From the NCBI GenBank assembly GCA_944321925.1, contig CALUND010000018.1:107555-171554 (forward strand): a DNA stretch of 64,000 bases, given 5' to 3'. Below the pieces are notes generated by a model. The model had not been told where the DNA came from, ran no database searches, and was given only the letters and a program-made list of their open reading frames with translations. This document shows positions 1 through 8,845 of this stretch, one piece after another; positions within the stretch are counted from its first letter, which is position 1; every line of letters starts with the position of its first letter. The stretch is from an uncultured Rikenellaceae bacterium. Lineage in GTDB: Bacteria; Bacteroidota; Bacteroidia; Bacteroidales; Rikenellaceae. The position numbers and the translations under genes are program-made.

Positions 1-630
1 ACTCCTGTCGATACACTCAAACAGTACACCGCACTGCTGACAGCCTATCTGCCGAATCTGTTGGGGCAAAACGTATTGCCTCAAGTACTCAAAAACGTAA
101 CCTTCCAGGCCGACGGTAATATCGTAGCCTCCTATTCGACGGATTCCGTTGCCATCGACGGCTCGGGGCTCCTTCCGGCAGAACGCACATGGGTAGAGTC
201 TCCCAAGAATCTCTGCTTCTGGTATACGCAAGGCGAAACGCTCTACGTGATCCCGCAGATCGAAATGATCACCGCCCTGATCAAAGCCAATCAGGGAGGA
301 CGTGCTGTCTCCCCGGACATCGAGGGTGTCATGGCCACTTTGGCCCGCTGGAGCACCACAGGCATTCCGCTCCACCTGATCCAACAGGCTCCCTATGTAC
401 GTATGTATATCGATTACGAAGAGATCGAGCCGTTTACCACGTTGCTTCCGCTCATTACTCCCAAGTTGCCGGAATTGATCGAACAGCTGACGGCCGGAAT
501 GGATGAGGCTGAAGCAGCCAACCTGATGGCCATCATCAATCCGTTGATCAACAGCGTGACGAAAGTGCTGGAATACACATCCCTTTTGGAAGTCGGGCTG
601 AATCTCTCTTCCGAACCATTGGCACATTAA
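1..630 (+). CDS. C-terminal part of a secreted or lipoprotein-like protein, possibly DUF4925-type (5' truncated)
   Basis: The reading frame is already open at base 1 and ends at a TAA at 628-630, so the start lies outside the window and only about 209 residues are visible. The visible part contains phrases such as NVTFQADGNIVASY and a long alpha-helical tail with a few hydrophobic stretches. There is no enzyme motif or membrane segment. The phrase resembles the DUF4925 family of Bacteroidota lipoproteins, but I recall that family only loosely and cannot see the signal peptide that would support it. A hairpin terminator follows at 651-695, so this gene probably ends its transcription unit before the TonB receptor. 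Function unknown. Confidence 0.6.
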   Translation, partial: TPVDTLKQYTALLTAYLPNLLGQNVLPQVLKNVTFQADGNIVASYSTDSVAIDGSGLLPAERTWVESPKNLCFWYTQGETLYVIPQIEMITALIKANQGGRAVSPDIEGVMATLARWSTTGIPLHLIQQAPYVRMYIDYEEIEPFTTLLPLITPKLPELIEQLTAGMDEAEAANLMAIINPLINSVTKVLEYTSLLEVGLNLSSEPLAH

Positions 631-650
631 AGACCTGTTGTCCAATCACA

Positions 651-695
651 AAAAGTGCTCGGAGCGATGAGATTCCATCGACTTCGGGCACTTTT
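651..695 (+). terminator. Rho-independent terminator after the first gene
   Basis: AAAAGTGC at 651-658 pairs with GCACTTTT at 688-695, 21 bases after the stop codon. The stem is flanked by A and T runs, so it could act in either direction. Confidence 0.6.
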
Positions 696-748
696 CGATC
701 AATTCCGCATTACGGCTTTCGACAGAAAAAACGAATAAACTCAACACC

Positions 749-3544
749 ATGAAGAAATTATACCTGCTTTCAGCAGCTCTTCTTTGTTTCAGTTCAGCAT
801 TCGGACAAAAAGTACAGGGATACATCTATGATGCTGCCAGCAAAAATCAACCCTTAGTAGGTTGTAGCATCTACTATGTAGACAAAAACGGCACGAAAGC
901 CACCGTTTCGGATGCAGAAGGGTTTTACGAACTACAATTGCCTGAAGGAGCTGTTGTTGTGACCTATAGCTACCTGGGATATGAAACACAAAACTTCCCG
1001 TTGGTAGTGGAGCGACGCGAAACCTTGACGCGTGACGTGGTGATGAAGCCTTCAGTCAGCGTGCTCGACGAAGTCGTGGTCAGCGTCGGCCGGTTCGAGC
1101 AGAAACTGAGCGATGTCACCGTCTCCATGGATGTGTTGAAGGCCGCCGACATTGCCCGTCAAAACCCGTCGGATATCCGCTCGACGCTCACGACCTTACC
1201 CGGTGTCGACATCAACGACAAGCAGCCCTCCATCCGTGGCGGCAGCGGCTGGACCTATGGCGTGGGTAGCCGTGCATTGATTCTGGTGGACGGACTCTCG
1301 ATCCTCACGCCGGGAGGAGGCGAAATCGACTGGAACTCCGTGCCGATGGAGAACATCGAACAGGTGGAGGTGATCAAAGGAGCCTCTTCGGTACTCTACG
1401 GGTCATCGGCCCTCAACGGTGTGATCAACGTTCGATCGGCCCGACCCGGCTTACAACCCCAAACCCGCATCAACGCCTACATGGGTGTCTACGGCAACCC
1501 GAAAGAAAAGAGCTACATCTGGTGGGGCCGCGATTTCTGGAACCAAAACAAATATCAGGTGGAACCCCTGTTGCGCAAAGCGGCATTTTTCGGTGTGCGC
1601 AATCCGATGTACAACGGCGTGGATTTTTCGCACACCCGGCGCATCGGAAACTGGGATGTCTCCGGAAGCCTCAACCTCTTCACCGATGAGGGATACAAAG
1701 AGGGTGCCTTCAACAAACGCATTCGCGTGGGAGGAAGCGTAAGCCACCACAACCCCAACACCCCGGGACTCCACTACGGATTGAACCTCGCTTTCCTGTC
1801 GGACGACGGAGGAGATCAGTTTATCTGGCGTTCGCCGGAAGAGGCTTACCGCCAATCTCCCCTCACGAACATGTCGCGACAAAGCAACAAATTCTACATC
1901 GACCCGTTCGTCAACTACTACAACTCGAAAAACAATACGTCCCACAAAATCAAGGGTCGCGCCTATTTCATGTCGAACAACATCGTTTCGAACACCACGG
2001 ACAAATCGATTTTCCAGATCGCCAACAACATGGGGTTCGATTATGTTGAATCGATCCCGGAGATCATCAACCTCGTAAAAGATCCCACTCCGTTGATCGG
2101 CGAACTCCTGCCTCCGCTGCTTACGGGCGACATTAACAAACTGGCGAACAAAATAGGCGAAATCGGTAAAGAGTTCTTCCCGACAGCCAAGCCCGCCGAC
2201 TACATGGACCTCGTATCGTGGATCATGGGACGCCTGCCGCTCCCCACCGATCAAAACAGCCTCGTGCAATGGCTGCTCAATCCCGATCAGGCGAAACCCG
2301 ATCCGGTCATCTATCCCGATCGGACCGGCTCCTACTACCTGGACTATCAATTCAGTAAAAAATACAAGAAGGCTACCATTACCGCCGGCGCCACTTACGA
2401 ACATGTATACGCCAAATCGCAAGTCACCGGCAACCACCAGAGCGACAACAGTGCACTCTACTTCCAATACGACGACAAATTTTTCGATCGTCTCAACCTC
2501 TCGCTCGGCGTACGATTCGAATACTACCGTGTGGACCAGAACTACCGCGAAGCGGAGACCGATATTTTCGGTTTGAAAATTCCCATGAAACCGGTATTTC
2601 GAGGCGGACTCAACTATCAATTCGGTCAGGCAAGCTTCCTGCGCGCGTCGTTCGGACAAGGATACCGTTATCCGTCGATCACCGAAAAATTCGTACTGAA
2701 AGACATCGGCGGCGTCTCTGCCTATCCCAACCCCAACCTGAAGGCCGAAAGCGGCTGGAACGCCGAAATCGGATTCAAGCAGGGATACAGTTTCGGTCCC
2801 TTCTCCGGATACATCGACCTCGCCGGATTCTGGACGGAATACAAGGACATGATCGAATTCAACATCGGACTCTTCGACACGGAAGCACCCTACACTCAGA
2901 TCAACAGCCTGAACCAGGCGGTCTCGATGATCCTCAGTGGCAACATTCCCGGAATCGGAGCCCAATTCTTCAACGTGGACAAGGCTCGCATCTACGGCGT
3001 GGACTTCTCGATCAGCGGCATTTGCCGAATCAATCCCATCTCGCAGATCACCTACAACCTCGGTTACGTCTACATCGAACCCCTCGACCTGAATTACAAA
3101 ACGCGCAACGCACAGGAAGACGCCTATACCGATCCGCTCCAGATGAAGATGAAGTCGAACAATTCGAAATACCTGAAATATCGCCAGAAACACTCCGTAA
3201 AGGCTGTCATCGACTACCAGTGGAAACGGCTCAGCATCGGTACGAACCTTATCTGGAAGAGCAAAACGCTCGCCGTCGACTACTTCATGGTGGACGAACG
3301 CGACAAGCCGCAATGGGATCTGATGGATTATGTACGTTATCTCATGTTCGGAGACCTGAAAGGGTACTGGGAACAAATGAACAAAGGCCACTTTACGGTC
3401 GATGTTCGCGTCGGCGTACAGGTAACCAACAACATCCGATTCCAGGCCAGCATCCAAAACCTGTTCAACAAGGAGTACAGCATGCGCCCCATGGACATCT
3501 CGGCACCGCGCACCTTCGTATTCCAGGCAAACATGAACTTCTAA
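749..3544 (+). CDS. TonB-dependent outer-membrane receptor with N-terminal CarboxypepD_reg-like domain
   Basis: The 931-residue product should import a ligand across the outer membrane using TonB energy. Residues 1-20 form a signal peptide ending in AFGQ. Residues about 21-105 match a CarboxypepD_reg-like domain (VQGYIYDAASKNQPLVGCSI). A plug domain follows at about 120-235, with RGGSGWTYGVGSRALILVDG and the typical end VEVIKGASSVLYGSSALNGVINV. The rest is beta-barrel ending in Phe (QANMNF). No SusD partner lies next to it, so a polysaccharide-utilisation role is not indicated. The ligand could be a metal chelate, vitamin or peptide; the sequence does not say. It is flanked by terminators and looks monocistronic. 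The ATG at 749 is chosen because it starts the signal peptide. Confidence 0.95.
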   Translation: MKKLYLLSAALLCFSSAFGQKVQGYIYDAASKNQPLVGCSIYYVDKNGTKATVSDAEGFYELQLPEGAVVVTYSYLGYETQNFPLVVERRETLTRDVVMKPSVSVLDEVVVSVGRFEQKLSDVTVSMDVLKAADIARQNPSDIRSTLTTLPGVDINDKQPSIRGGSGWTYGVGSRALILVDGLSILTPGGGEIDWNSVPMENIEQVEVIKGASSVLYGSSALNGVINVRSARPGLQPQTRINAYMGVYGNPKEKSYIWWGRDFWNQNKYQVEPLLRKAAFFGVRNPMYNGVDFSHTRRIGNWDVSGSLNLFTDEGYKEGAFNKRIRVGGSVSHHNPNTPGLHYGLNLAFLSDDGGDQFIWRSPEEAYRQSPLTNMSRQSNKFYIDPFVNYYNSKNNTSHKIKGRAYFMSNNIVSNTTDKSIFQIANNMGFDYVESIPEIINLVKDPTPLIGELLPPLLTGDINKLANKIGEIGKEFFPTAKPADYMDLVSWIMGRLPLPTDQNSLVQWLLNPDQAKPDPVIYPDRTGSYYLDYQFSKKYKKATITAGATYEHVYAKSQVTGNHQSDNSALYFQYDDKFFDRLNLSLGVRFEYYRVDQNYREAETDIFGLKIPMKPVFRGGLNYQFGQASFLRASFGQGYRYPSITEKFVLKDIGGVSAYPNPNLKAESGWNAEIGFKQGYSFGPFSGYIDLAGFWTEYKDMIEFNIGLFDTEAPYTQINSLNQAVSMILSGNIPGIGAQFFNVDKARIYGVDFSISGICRINPISQITYNLGYVYIEPLDLNYKTRNAQEDAYTDPLQMKMKSNNSKYLKYRQKHSVKAVIDYQWKRLSIGTNLIWKSKTLAVDYFMVDERDKPQWDLMDYVRYLMFGDLKGYWEQMNKGHFTVDVRVGVQVTNNIRFQASIQNLFNKEYSMRPMDISAPRTFVFQANMNF

Positions 3545-3568
3545 CAGGCTGTTTTGCACGATCCTATG

Positions 3569-3608
3569 CGGGGTCCATCCTTTTGAGGAGAGGGCCCCGT
3601 TGTTTTTT
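3569..3608 (+). terminator. Terminator of the TonB receptor gene
   Basis: CGGGGTCC at 3569-3576 pairs imperfectly with GGGCCCCG at 3592-3599 and is followed by TTGTTTTTT, 25 bases after the stop codon. Confidence 0.7.
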
Positions 3609-3641
3609 ATAGACCATTGAAGGGGCGGGAAAGGAGCCCCG

Positions 3642-3669
3642 TTGTCTGACAAAATGGACAACTTGTCCA
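3642..3669. promoter_or_regulatory. Pair of TTGTC/GACAA dyads upstream of hsp20
   Basis: Two adjacent inverted repeats are visible: TTGTC-T-GACAA at 3642-3652 and TGGACAA-C-TTGTCCA at 3655-3669. They lie about 200 bases before the Hsp20 start. They could be operator sites or a small RNA structure. They do not match the CIRCE element of HrcA. Confidence 0.3.
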
Positions 3670-3867
3670 CCCCGGCAGACGCTTTGACAACGACCGTCTG
3701 TCGAACCGACGCTCCGGCTGCCAGTTTTTCTTCGTCGAATCGACTCCAACCGACAAAACGGCGTATTTTGCGGCTGGCACTCCTTTTGTTGTTTTCTTGG
3801 TCGAACGCGCCGCTAAAAAGGCGCCAGAGAAGATAAAAAACAAAAAACGTAATAGGAGGACAAAACT

Positions 3868-4296
3868 ATGATGCCAGTAAAAAGATCACAAAATTGGTTG
3901 CCGAACATTTTCAACGACTTTTTCGGTAACGAATGGGTAGAAAAAACCAACTCGACGGCTCCGGCTGTCAACATTCTGGAGACGGAAAACGACTACAAGG
4001 TGGAGATCGCTTCGCCGGGACTGACCAAAAACGATTTCCGGATCAACATCAACGAAGACAACGAACTGGTTGTCTCCATGGAGAAAAAATCCGAAACCGA
4101 GGACAAAAACAAAAAGGGAACCTATCTGCGCAGGGAATTCGCCTACAGCCAATTCCAGCAGACGATGATCCTTCCCGACAACGTGGAGAAGGACAAGATC
4201 GAAGCCAAAGTGGAAAACGGCGTGCTCACGATCGACATTCCCAAAAAGAGACTCGAAGAGGTGAAAAAGAGTTCGCGTCAGATCGCGGTCAAATAA
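3868..4296 (+). CDS. Small heat-shock protein, Hsp20/alpha-crystallin family
   Basis: The 142-residue product is an ATP-independent holdase chaperone that would bind unfolding proteins in the cytoplasm. The alpha-crystallin domain covers about residues 35-135: APAVNILETENDYKVEIASPGL at the start, the core around LRREFAYSQFQQTMILPDNV, and the closing motif ENGVLTIDIPKK. This is the usual length for the family. A strong Shine-Dalgarno sequence (AGGAGGA at 3854-3860), unusual in this window, selects the first of two consecutive ATG codons. The gene stands alone between two terminators, with dyad motifs upstream that may mediate stress control. Confidence 0.95.
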   Translation: MMPVKRSQNWLPNIFNDFFGNEWVEKTNSTAPAVNILETENDYKVEIASPGLTKNDFRININEDNELVVSMEKKSETEDKNKKGTYLRREFAYSQFQQTMILPDNVEKDKIEAKVENGVLTIDIPKKRLEEVKKSSRQIAVK

Positions 4297-4314
4297 TCAC
4301 ACTCCCGTGAACCC

Positions 4315-4350
4315 AAGCCCCGCTTCCCCGTGTGGAGGCGGGGCTTTTTT
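4315..4350 (+). terminator. Terminator of hsp20
   Basis: AAGCCCCGC at 4315-4323 pairs with GCGGGGCTT at 4338-4346, followed by a run of T, 18 bases after the stop codon. Confidence 0.85.
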
Positions 4351-4492
4351 GTCCCTGCCCCCGGGAAAGAGCTCCACAGACACCCCATTGTTGCATTTTA
4401 TCGGAAAAATCCATATGTTTGCATGACCGAGGGTCGAACCAATCGATCTCGTTAAGAACAAATTCCCAACCACGTTGAAATCCCTTATCCCA

Positions 4493-5839
4493 ATGAAACA
4501 GTTCTCCTTTCGCATACTTTTCGTTTTCACGTTTTGTGCAGCATTTGGACTCTCCTCCTGCCAAAAAGAGGAGAGCAACTCCACGCCGCAATTCAACCTC
4601 TTCTCCGACACCATAGAGGTGGATTACATCGGAACCACCACCACCTTCTCGATCGAGACCAACCAATCGTGGGAGATTGCGGGAACGACGGACTGGTGCT
4701 CTGTCGACAGGACATCGGGCAACGGATTCTACTCTTTGACCCTCACTGTAACGCCCAACGATGGCGAAATGCGCCATACGAAACTCCAAATCACAGCCGG
4801 CAAAGAGACGAAAAGCATCTACGTCTACCAATGGGGCGACATCTTCTCCGTCCCCGATGCCGCCTTCCGGAATTTCTTCCTCTCCAACGGTTATGCCTCG
4901 GCAACCGAAGGCGACAAAATCAAGATCAACTCCGCCGGACGCGGCCTGCGCACACTGAATGTGACGAACCTCGGCATCGAATCGCTCGCAGGTATCGAGA
5001 ACCTGACTCTGCTCCAGTATATTTTTTGCGACTCCAACCTGTTGACAACCACCGCTGAGCTCTGGAGAAACAGCTCTCTGATCACGCTCAACGTCGCCCA
5101 CAACCGTCTGACCGAGATCGACCTGGACAACAATACCATGCTCCAGAATCTCGACTGCTCCGACAACCTGCTCGAACAGATGCCGATCGATTCGGTAATC
5201 TCTTTAAAAACCCTCGCATTCAGCAACAATCAGGTATCAGACGCCCACTTCCTGAAAAACATGCCTCTGCTCGAGCAACTCTCCTGCGACAACAACCGGA
5301 TCACGTCACTCGATCTGTCGAAAAATCCGAAGCTATCGCGTCTCGTCGCCAACAACAACCGCTTGAGTGAATTGGCGACCGGTACAGCCAACCTCTCCTT
5401 CCTGGCCTGCCAGAACAACGAGCTCCAGGGTCTGACACTCTCGGCCATGCGGAACCTGCAGGAACTGAACTGTTCGGACAACCAACTCGCTTCGCTCGAC
5501 CTGTCGAAAAACGGCTATCTGCTCTCCATCCAGTGCCAAAACAACAAACTGCCCGCCCTCGACCTGACCGCATGCACCGTATTGAACTGGATCGACTGCA
5601 GCAACAACCAACTTACCGACCTGCAAATCCCCGGAGCGACAGGAGGAATCAATACCTCGCTCGACTCGCTGAGCTGCAACGACAACCTGCTCGAAGAGTT
5701 GGATGTCAGCCCGGCCCGGTCGCTCCAAACCCTGCGATGCCTGAACAATCCGCTCGAGACTTTGCGCTGCTATCTGCTTTCCTCCCTCTCCGTAGCACAG
5801 ATTCCGGAGACCGCCACCATCATCGAGACGGGTCTTTGA
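4493..5839 (+). CDS. Lipoprotein with BACON domain and leucine-rich repeats
   Basis: The predicted 448-residue protein begins with a lipoprotein signal (FCAAFGLSSC, acylated Cys near residue 22). One BACON-type beta-sandwich follows at about residues 30-118 (WEIAGTTDWCSVDRTSG). The remainder is a ladder of leucine-rich repeats of the form LDLSKNPKLSRLVANNNRL, many with Cys at the repeat turn (LSCDNN, LNCSDN, IQCQNN, IDCSNN). BACON domains are often carbohydrate- or mucin-associated and LRR ladders bind proteins, so a surface adhesion role is plausible but inferred. An upstream in-frame TTG at 4475 is less likely than the ATG at 4493, which starts exactly at the signal peptide. It is preceded by the hsp20 terminator and probably transcribed alone. 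Confidence 0.88.
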   Translation: MKQFSFRILFVFTFCAAFGLSSCQKEESNSTPQFNLFSDTIEVDYIGTTTTFSIETNQSWEIAGTTDWCSVDRTSGNGFYSLTLTVTPNDGEMRHTKLQITAGKETKSIYVYQWGDIFSVPDAAFRNFFLSNGYASATEGDKIKINSAGRGLRTLNVTNLGIESLAGIENLTLLQYIFCDSNLLTTTAELWRNSSLITLNVAHNRLTEIDLDNNTMLQNLDCSDNLLEQMPIDSVISLKTLAFSNNQVSDAHFLKNMPLLEQLSCDNNRITSLDLSKNPKLSRLVANNNRLSELATGTANLSFLACQNNELQGLTLSAMRNLQELNCSDNQLASLDLSKNGYLLSIQCQNNKLPALDLTACTVLNWIDCSNNQLTDLQIPGATGGINTSLDSLSCNDNLLEELDVSPARSLQTLRCLNNPLETLRCYLLSSLSVAQIPETATIIETGL

Positions 5840-6015
5840 TCCGCAACGATCGGTCTGCCGTCCGATAAATCACCGCGAAACGGTCTCTTGGAGGCCGCAA
5901 CGAGTCCACTCCGACCGAAAGATCAGCCGGCGCAATACACTTTTTAAGGCCAAAAATGGCTCCGCACCGCTTTTTTTTGTAATTTCGCTCCGATACTATT
6001 TTGAAAAAACGGACG

Positions 6016-7269
6016 ATGAAAAACTATTTTCCCCATCTGAGTGATATCATTCGGGCCAAAAACACCCTCAATGAAGTCATCTCAACTACCCCGCTGATCC
6101 ACACATTCAATCTCTCGGAGCGATACGATGCCCGCATTCTTCTCAAACGAGAAGACCTGCAGATGGTACGGTCCTACAAAATTCGCGGAGCCTACAACAA
6201 AATCCGTTCTCTCTCGCCCGAAGAGTTGCAAAAAGGAGTTGTCTGTGCAAGTGCCGGCAACCACGCGCAAGGCGTCGCCTACTCCTGTCATAAACTCGGC
6301 ATCCGGGGAACGATCTACATGCCGACCACCACGCCCAAACAAAAAATCACACAGGTGAAATTCTTCGGACGCGAAGACATCGATATCGTACTGGTAGGCG
6401 ACACGTTCGACGCCTCCTCGCGTGAAGCGATCCAATATGCCGAACAGAGCGGCAAACCGTTCATCCACCCCTTCGACGATCCCAAAATCATCGAGGGACA
6501 AGCAACCGTCGGACTCGAAATCATCGAAGCGGCGGGAACACCCATCGATTACGTCTTCGTACCGATCGGAGGAGGCGGTCTCGCAGCAGGTATCTCCTCC
6601 TACTTCAAGCAGGTCAGCCCGGAGACCCGCATCATCGGCGTCGAACCGGCCGGAGCAGCCAGCATGCGCGCAGCATTCGATCTGGGTCACGTGACCGAAC
6701 TGCCGGAGATCGACAAATTCGTTGACGGTGCCGCCGTCAAACAGGTGGGAACGATCACTTACGACATCTGTCGCCAGGCTTTGGCCGACGTGATCAGCGT
6801 ACCCGAAGGAAAGATCTGCACCACGATGCTCGAGCTCTACAACCTCAACGCCATCGTAACCGAACCGGCCGGAGCGCTCTCCATCGCAGCGCTCGACCAA
6901 TATGCCGATCAGATTCGCGGGAAAAATGTCGTATGCATCGTCAGCGGCAACAACAACGACATCACCCGCATGGAGGAGATCCGGGAACGATCGCTACTCT
7001 ACGAAGGGCTGAAACACTACTTCATGGTGCGTTTCCCCCAACGATCGGGTGCCCTGCTCAGCTTCGTACAAAAAGTCATGGGGCCCAACGACGACATCAC
7101 CCACTTCGCCTACTCGAAAAAGACCAATCGGGAGCAAGGTCCGGCCATTATCGGCATCGAACTGCAGCGAAAAGAGGACCTCGCAGGGTTATTGGAACGC
7201 ATGAAAGAGTACGATGTGGCATTCGAACATCTCAACGACAAACCCGACCTGTTCGAAATGCTGATCTGA
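6016..7269 (+). CDS. ilvA: Threonine ammonia-lyase (threonine deaminase), ACT-domain form
   Basis: This PLP enzyme converts L-threonine to 2-oxobutanoate and ammonia, the first step of isoleucine synthesis. The 417-residue protein has the PLP lysine in VRSYKIRGAYNK (about residue 56), the loop ASAGNHAQGVAYS, the glycine-rich phosphate-binding GGGGLAAG, and SGNNND near residue 315. The C-terminal region from about 335 (MVRFPQRSGALLSFVQ) is a regulatory ACT-like domain. The ATG at 6016 is preferred to the in-frame TTG at 6001 because the conserved protein starts there. A weak promoter-like TAATTTCG lies just upstream. It stands alone; no other branched-chain amino-acid gene is adjacent. Confidence 0.96.
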   Translation: MKNYFPHLSDIIRAKNTLNEVISTTPLIHTFNLSERYDARILLKREDLQMVRSYKIRGAYNKIRSLSPEELQKGVVCASAGNHAQGVAYSCHKLGIRGTIYMPTTTPKQKITQVKFFGREDIDIVLVGDTFDASSREAIQYAEQSGKPFIHPFDDPKIIEGQATVGLEIIEAAGTPIDYVFVPIGGGGLAAGISSYFKQVSPETRIIGVEPAGAASMRAAFDLGHVTELPEIDKFVDGAAVKQVGTITYDICRQALADVISVPEGKICTTMLELYNLNAIVTEPAGALSIAALDQYADQIRGKNVVCIVSGNNNDITRMEEIRERSLLYEGLKHYFMVRFPQRSGALLSFVQKVMGPNDDITHFAYSKKTNREQGPAIIGIELQRKEDLAGLLERMKEYDVAFEHLNDKPDLFEMLI

Positions 7270-7299
7270 GCCGAAAATATAGTCACCCCATTTACACGC

Positions 7300-7330
7300 A
7301 AAAATGCCCGCATCGTGTCGGGCATTTTTG
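7300..7330 (+). terminator. Terminator between ilvA and the convergent hydrolase gene
   Basis: AAAAATGCCCG at 7300-7310 pairs perfectly with CGGGCATTTTT at 7319-7329. A-rich and T-rich flanks allow it to work on both strands. Confidence 0.88.
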
Positions 7331-7447
7331 ATTTTCGGTCTCTGAGCCGATCCTTCCTCCTGCCGACCGCACTCCGAAAACCCACCCAAAGCAACCGGGC
7401 AAGACAAATGGAGAACAGGAACGCTCTCCAATTTCTCGGAACGACCG

Positions 7448-8410
7448 TCACAGAGCAACGATCTTCTCCGTTGCGTGTTCACCCTCTGCACGAACGGGCC
7501 GATCGTCCATGAAGGCTACCATGCAATCCATCACCCGCTCGCGGACCTCTTTGCGGGAGAGCACCAGATCGTGCAGACCGCCATCGATCGAGACCCGTTT
7601 CACCCGGTCGCCCAATCGAAGTGCATACCGGGCAATCTGTTTCACATCGAGCACCGTATCGCTCCGCAAAGCAGCCTCATCCCAACGACGACGATGGTAA
7701 GAGACCCCCGAATACATCACCAACACGGGAATCGTCAAACCCAACCCTTTTTTGATCCGCTTCTGGCCATTGCGCACGGCACGGAGCCAGGCAAAATAGA
7801 GCGGCACGGAGCCGGACGGCTTCATCTCCGTATCGAAATCCCATTCGCCCCTTTCGGAACGATGAATACTCCGGAAATAGACGTCGGACAAGGCTCCTCC
7901 CGTATGAATATAGGGAAACACGCGCGACAGCCAGGCTGCCGGCGGTATAACCAGGTGACGGACAATCCAACGCTGATTAAACTCCAGGAAAGGGGAGTTG
8001 AGAATCAACCGATCGATGAAACGTCGTTCGGGCCCGTCGGCACAATAGAGAGCGGCGAGCAACCCGCCCGTGGAGTGTCCGATCAACGTGATGTCGCTCT
8101 TGCCGTCGGCCCGCATCTTATCCACAGCCCGGTCGATCTCCGGATAGTATTCGCTCATGTCACGCGTATAGTCGGGGTGCTGAAAAGGCAATTTCGAACG
8201 CCCGTACTTTCTCAAGTCGAGTGCATAAAAACTGCGCCCCGAAGCGACAATACGAGCGGCAAAATGGGTTTGGAAAAAATAGTCCGAATAACCGTGCAGA
8301 TAGAGTACGGCCGCCTCTGTCGGGCGATCGGGATGGGTCTCGATCAGCGTAGCCGTCACCCGACCCTCATAATCGTCGGGCAACACCAATGTCGTCGTTC
8401 TGAATTCCAT
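7448..8410 (-). CDS. Alpha/beta hydrolase (serine hydrolase, lysophospholipase-like)
   Basis: The 320-residue protein has an alpha/beta-hydrolase fold with an oxyanion-hole motif LHGYSD (about residues 38-43) and the nucleophile elbow GHSTGG (Ser113). A C-terminal His in GGLHDLVLSRKE is the likely catalytic histidine. It most resembles the monoacylglycerol lipase/lysophospholipase group (Hydrolase_4). No signal peptide or membrane segment is evident, so it is probably cytoplasmic. The start at 8410 is chosen because the mRNA carries AGAGGAAAG just before that ATG; a longer in-frame version from 8452 has no such support. Substrate unknown. It converges on ilvA, sharing the terminator between them. 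Confidence 0.88.
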   Translation of the reverse strand: MEFRTTTLVLPDDYEGRVTATLIETHPDRPTEAAVLYLHGYSDYFFQTHFAARIVASGRSFYALDLRKYGRSKLPFQHPDYTRDMSEYYPEIDRAVDKMRADGKSDITLIGHSTGGLLAALYCADGPERRFIDRLILNSPFLEFNQRWIVRHLVIPPAAWLSRVFPYIHTGGALSDVYFRSIHRSERGEWDFDTEMKPSGSVPLYFAWLRAVRNGQKRIKKGLGLTIPVLVMYSGVSYHRRRWDEAALRSDTVLDVKQIARYALRLGDRVKRVSIDGGLHDLVLSRKEVRERVMDCMVAFMDDRPVRAEGEHATEKIVAL

Positions 8411-8784
8411 ATTCTTTCCTCTGTTGAATTTTCCAAATTCCTCTACCTTCAAAAATAGAAAGCAACCGAATCAAATGCAAGAGCTCCGAACCGATCGGCA
8501 TCCGACAGACCAATCAGATTGTCGCAAATACCCTGCCGCTCACCATGCCTCTCGATCCGTCGAACCACAGGGCATCCTCTCAAGATTCGTTCCACGACCG
8601 ATCTCGAATCGGCTTTTCATTCAACGAGATCCTCTCGGCCGAACACAACCGGGGCGCAAAAAATCATCAGCCGACCGGTCGGACAACACCGCTCTTCCAC
8701 AAAAATCCGTCGCCAAATTGCAAATTTGTCACGTTTTTTGCGGAAGCAAAAAGCGTAGTTAGGGTCATAGTGTAATGGATTAGA
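8411..8784. other. Intergenic region with no recognisable gene
   Basis: Apart from the hydrolase upstream region at its left end, I see no gene in this stretch. Several short open frames on the + strand have no protein-like features. Bases 8757-8784 contain CATAGTGTAATGGATTA, which resembles a tRNA D-arm, but no anticodon or T-arm follows. Confidence 0.5.
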
Positions 8785-8824
8785 TGAAAAGCCGCGTCGG
8801 GAAATATCTCGACGCGGCTTTTCA
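8785..8824 (-). terminator. Terminator of the DPP-IV gene
   Basis: TGAAAAGCCGCGTCG at 8785-8799 pairs perfectly with CGACGCGGCTTTTCA at 8810-8824, a 15-bp stem with a 10-base loop. It lies 21 bases beyond the minus-strand stop codon. Confidence 0.88.
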
Positions 8825-8845
8825 TTGACTCCTCGCGGGAAAGAC

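Noticed and set aside
1451..3670. 739-codon open frame on the minus strand opposite the TonB receptor
   Set aside because: It is the mirror of a high-GC coding region; the + strand product has complete receptor motifs and a signal peptide, the minus product has none.
8757..8784. tRNA D-arm-like sequence ATAGTGTAATGGATTA
   Set aside because: No matching acceptor stem, anticodon arm or T arm follows; the next bases form the DPP-IV terminator. At most a fragment.
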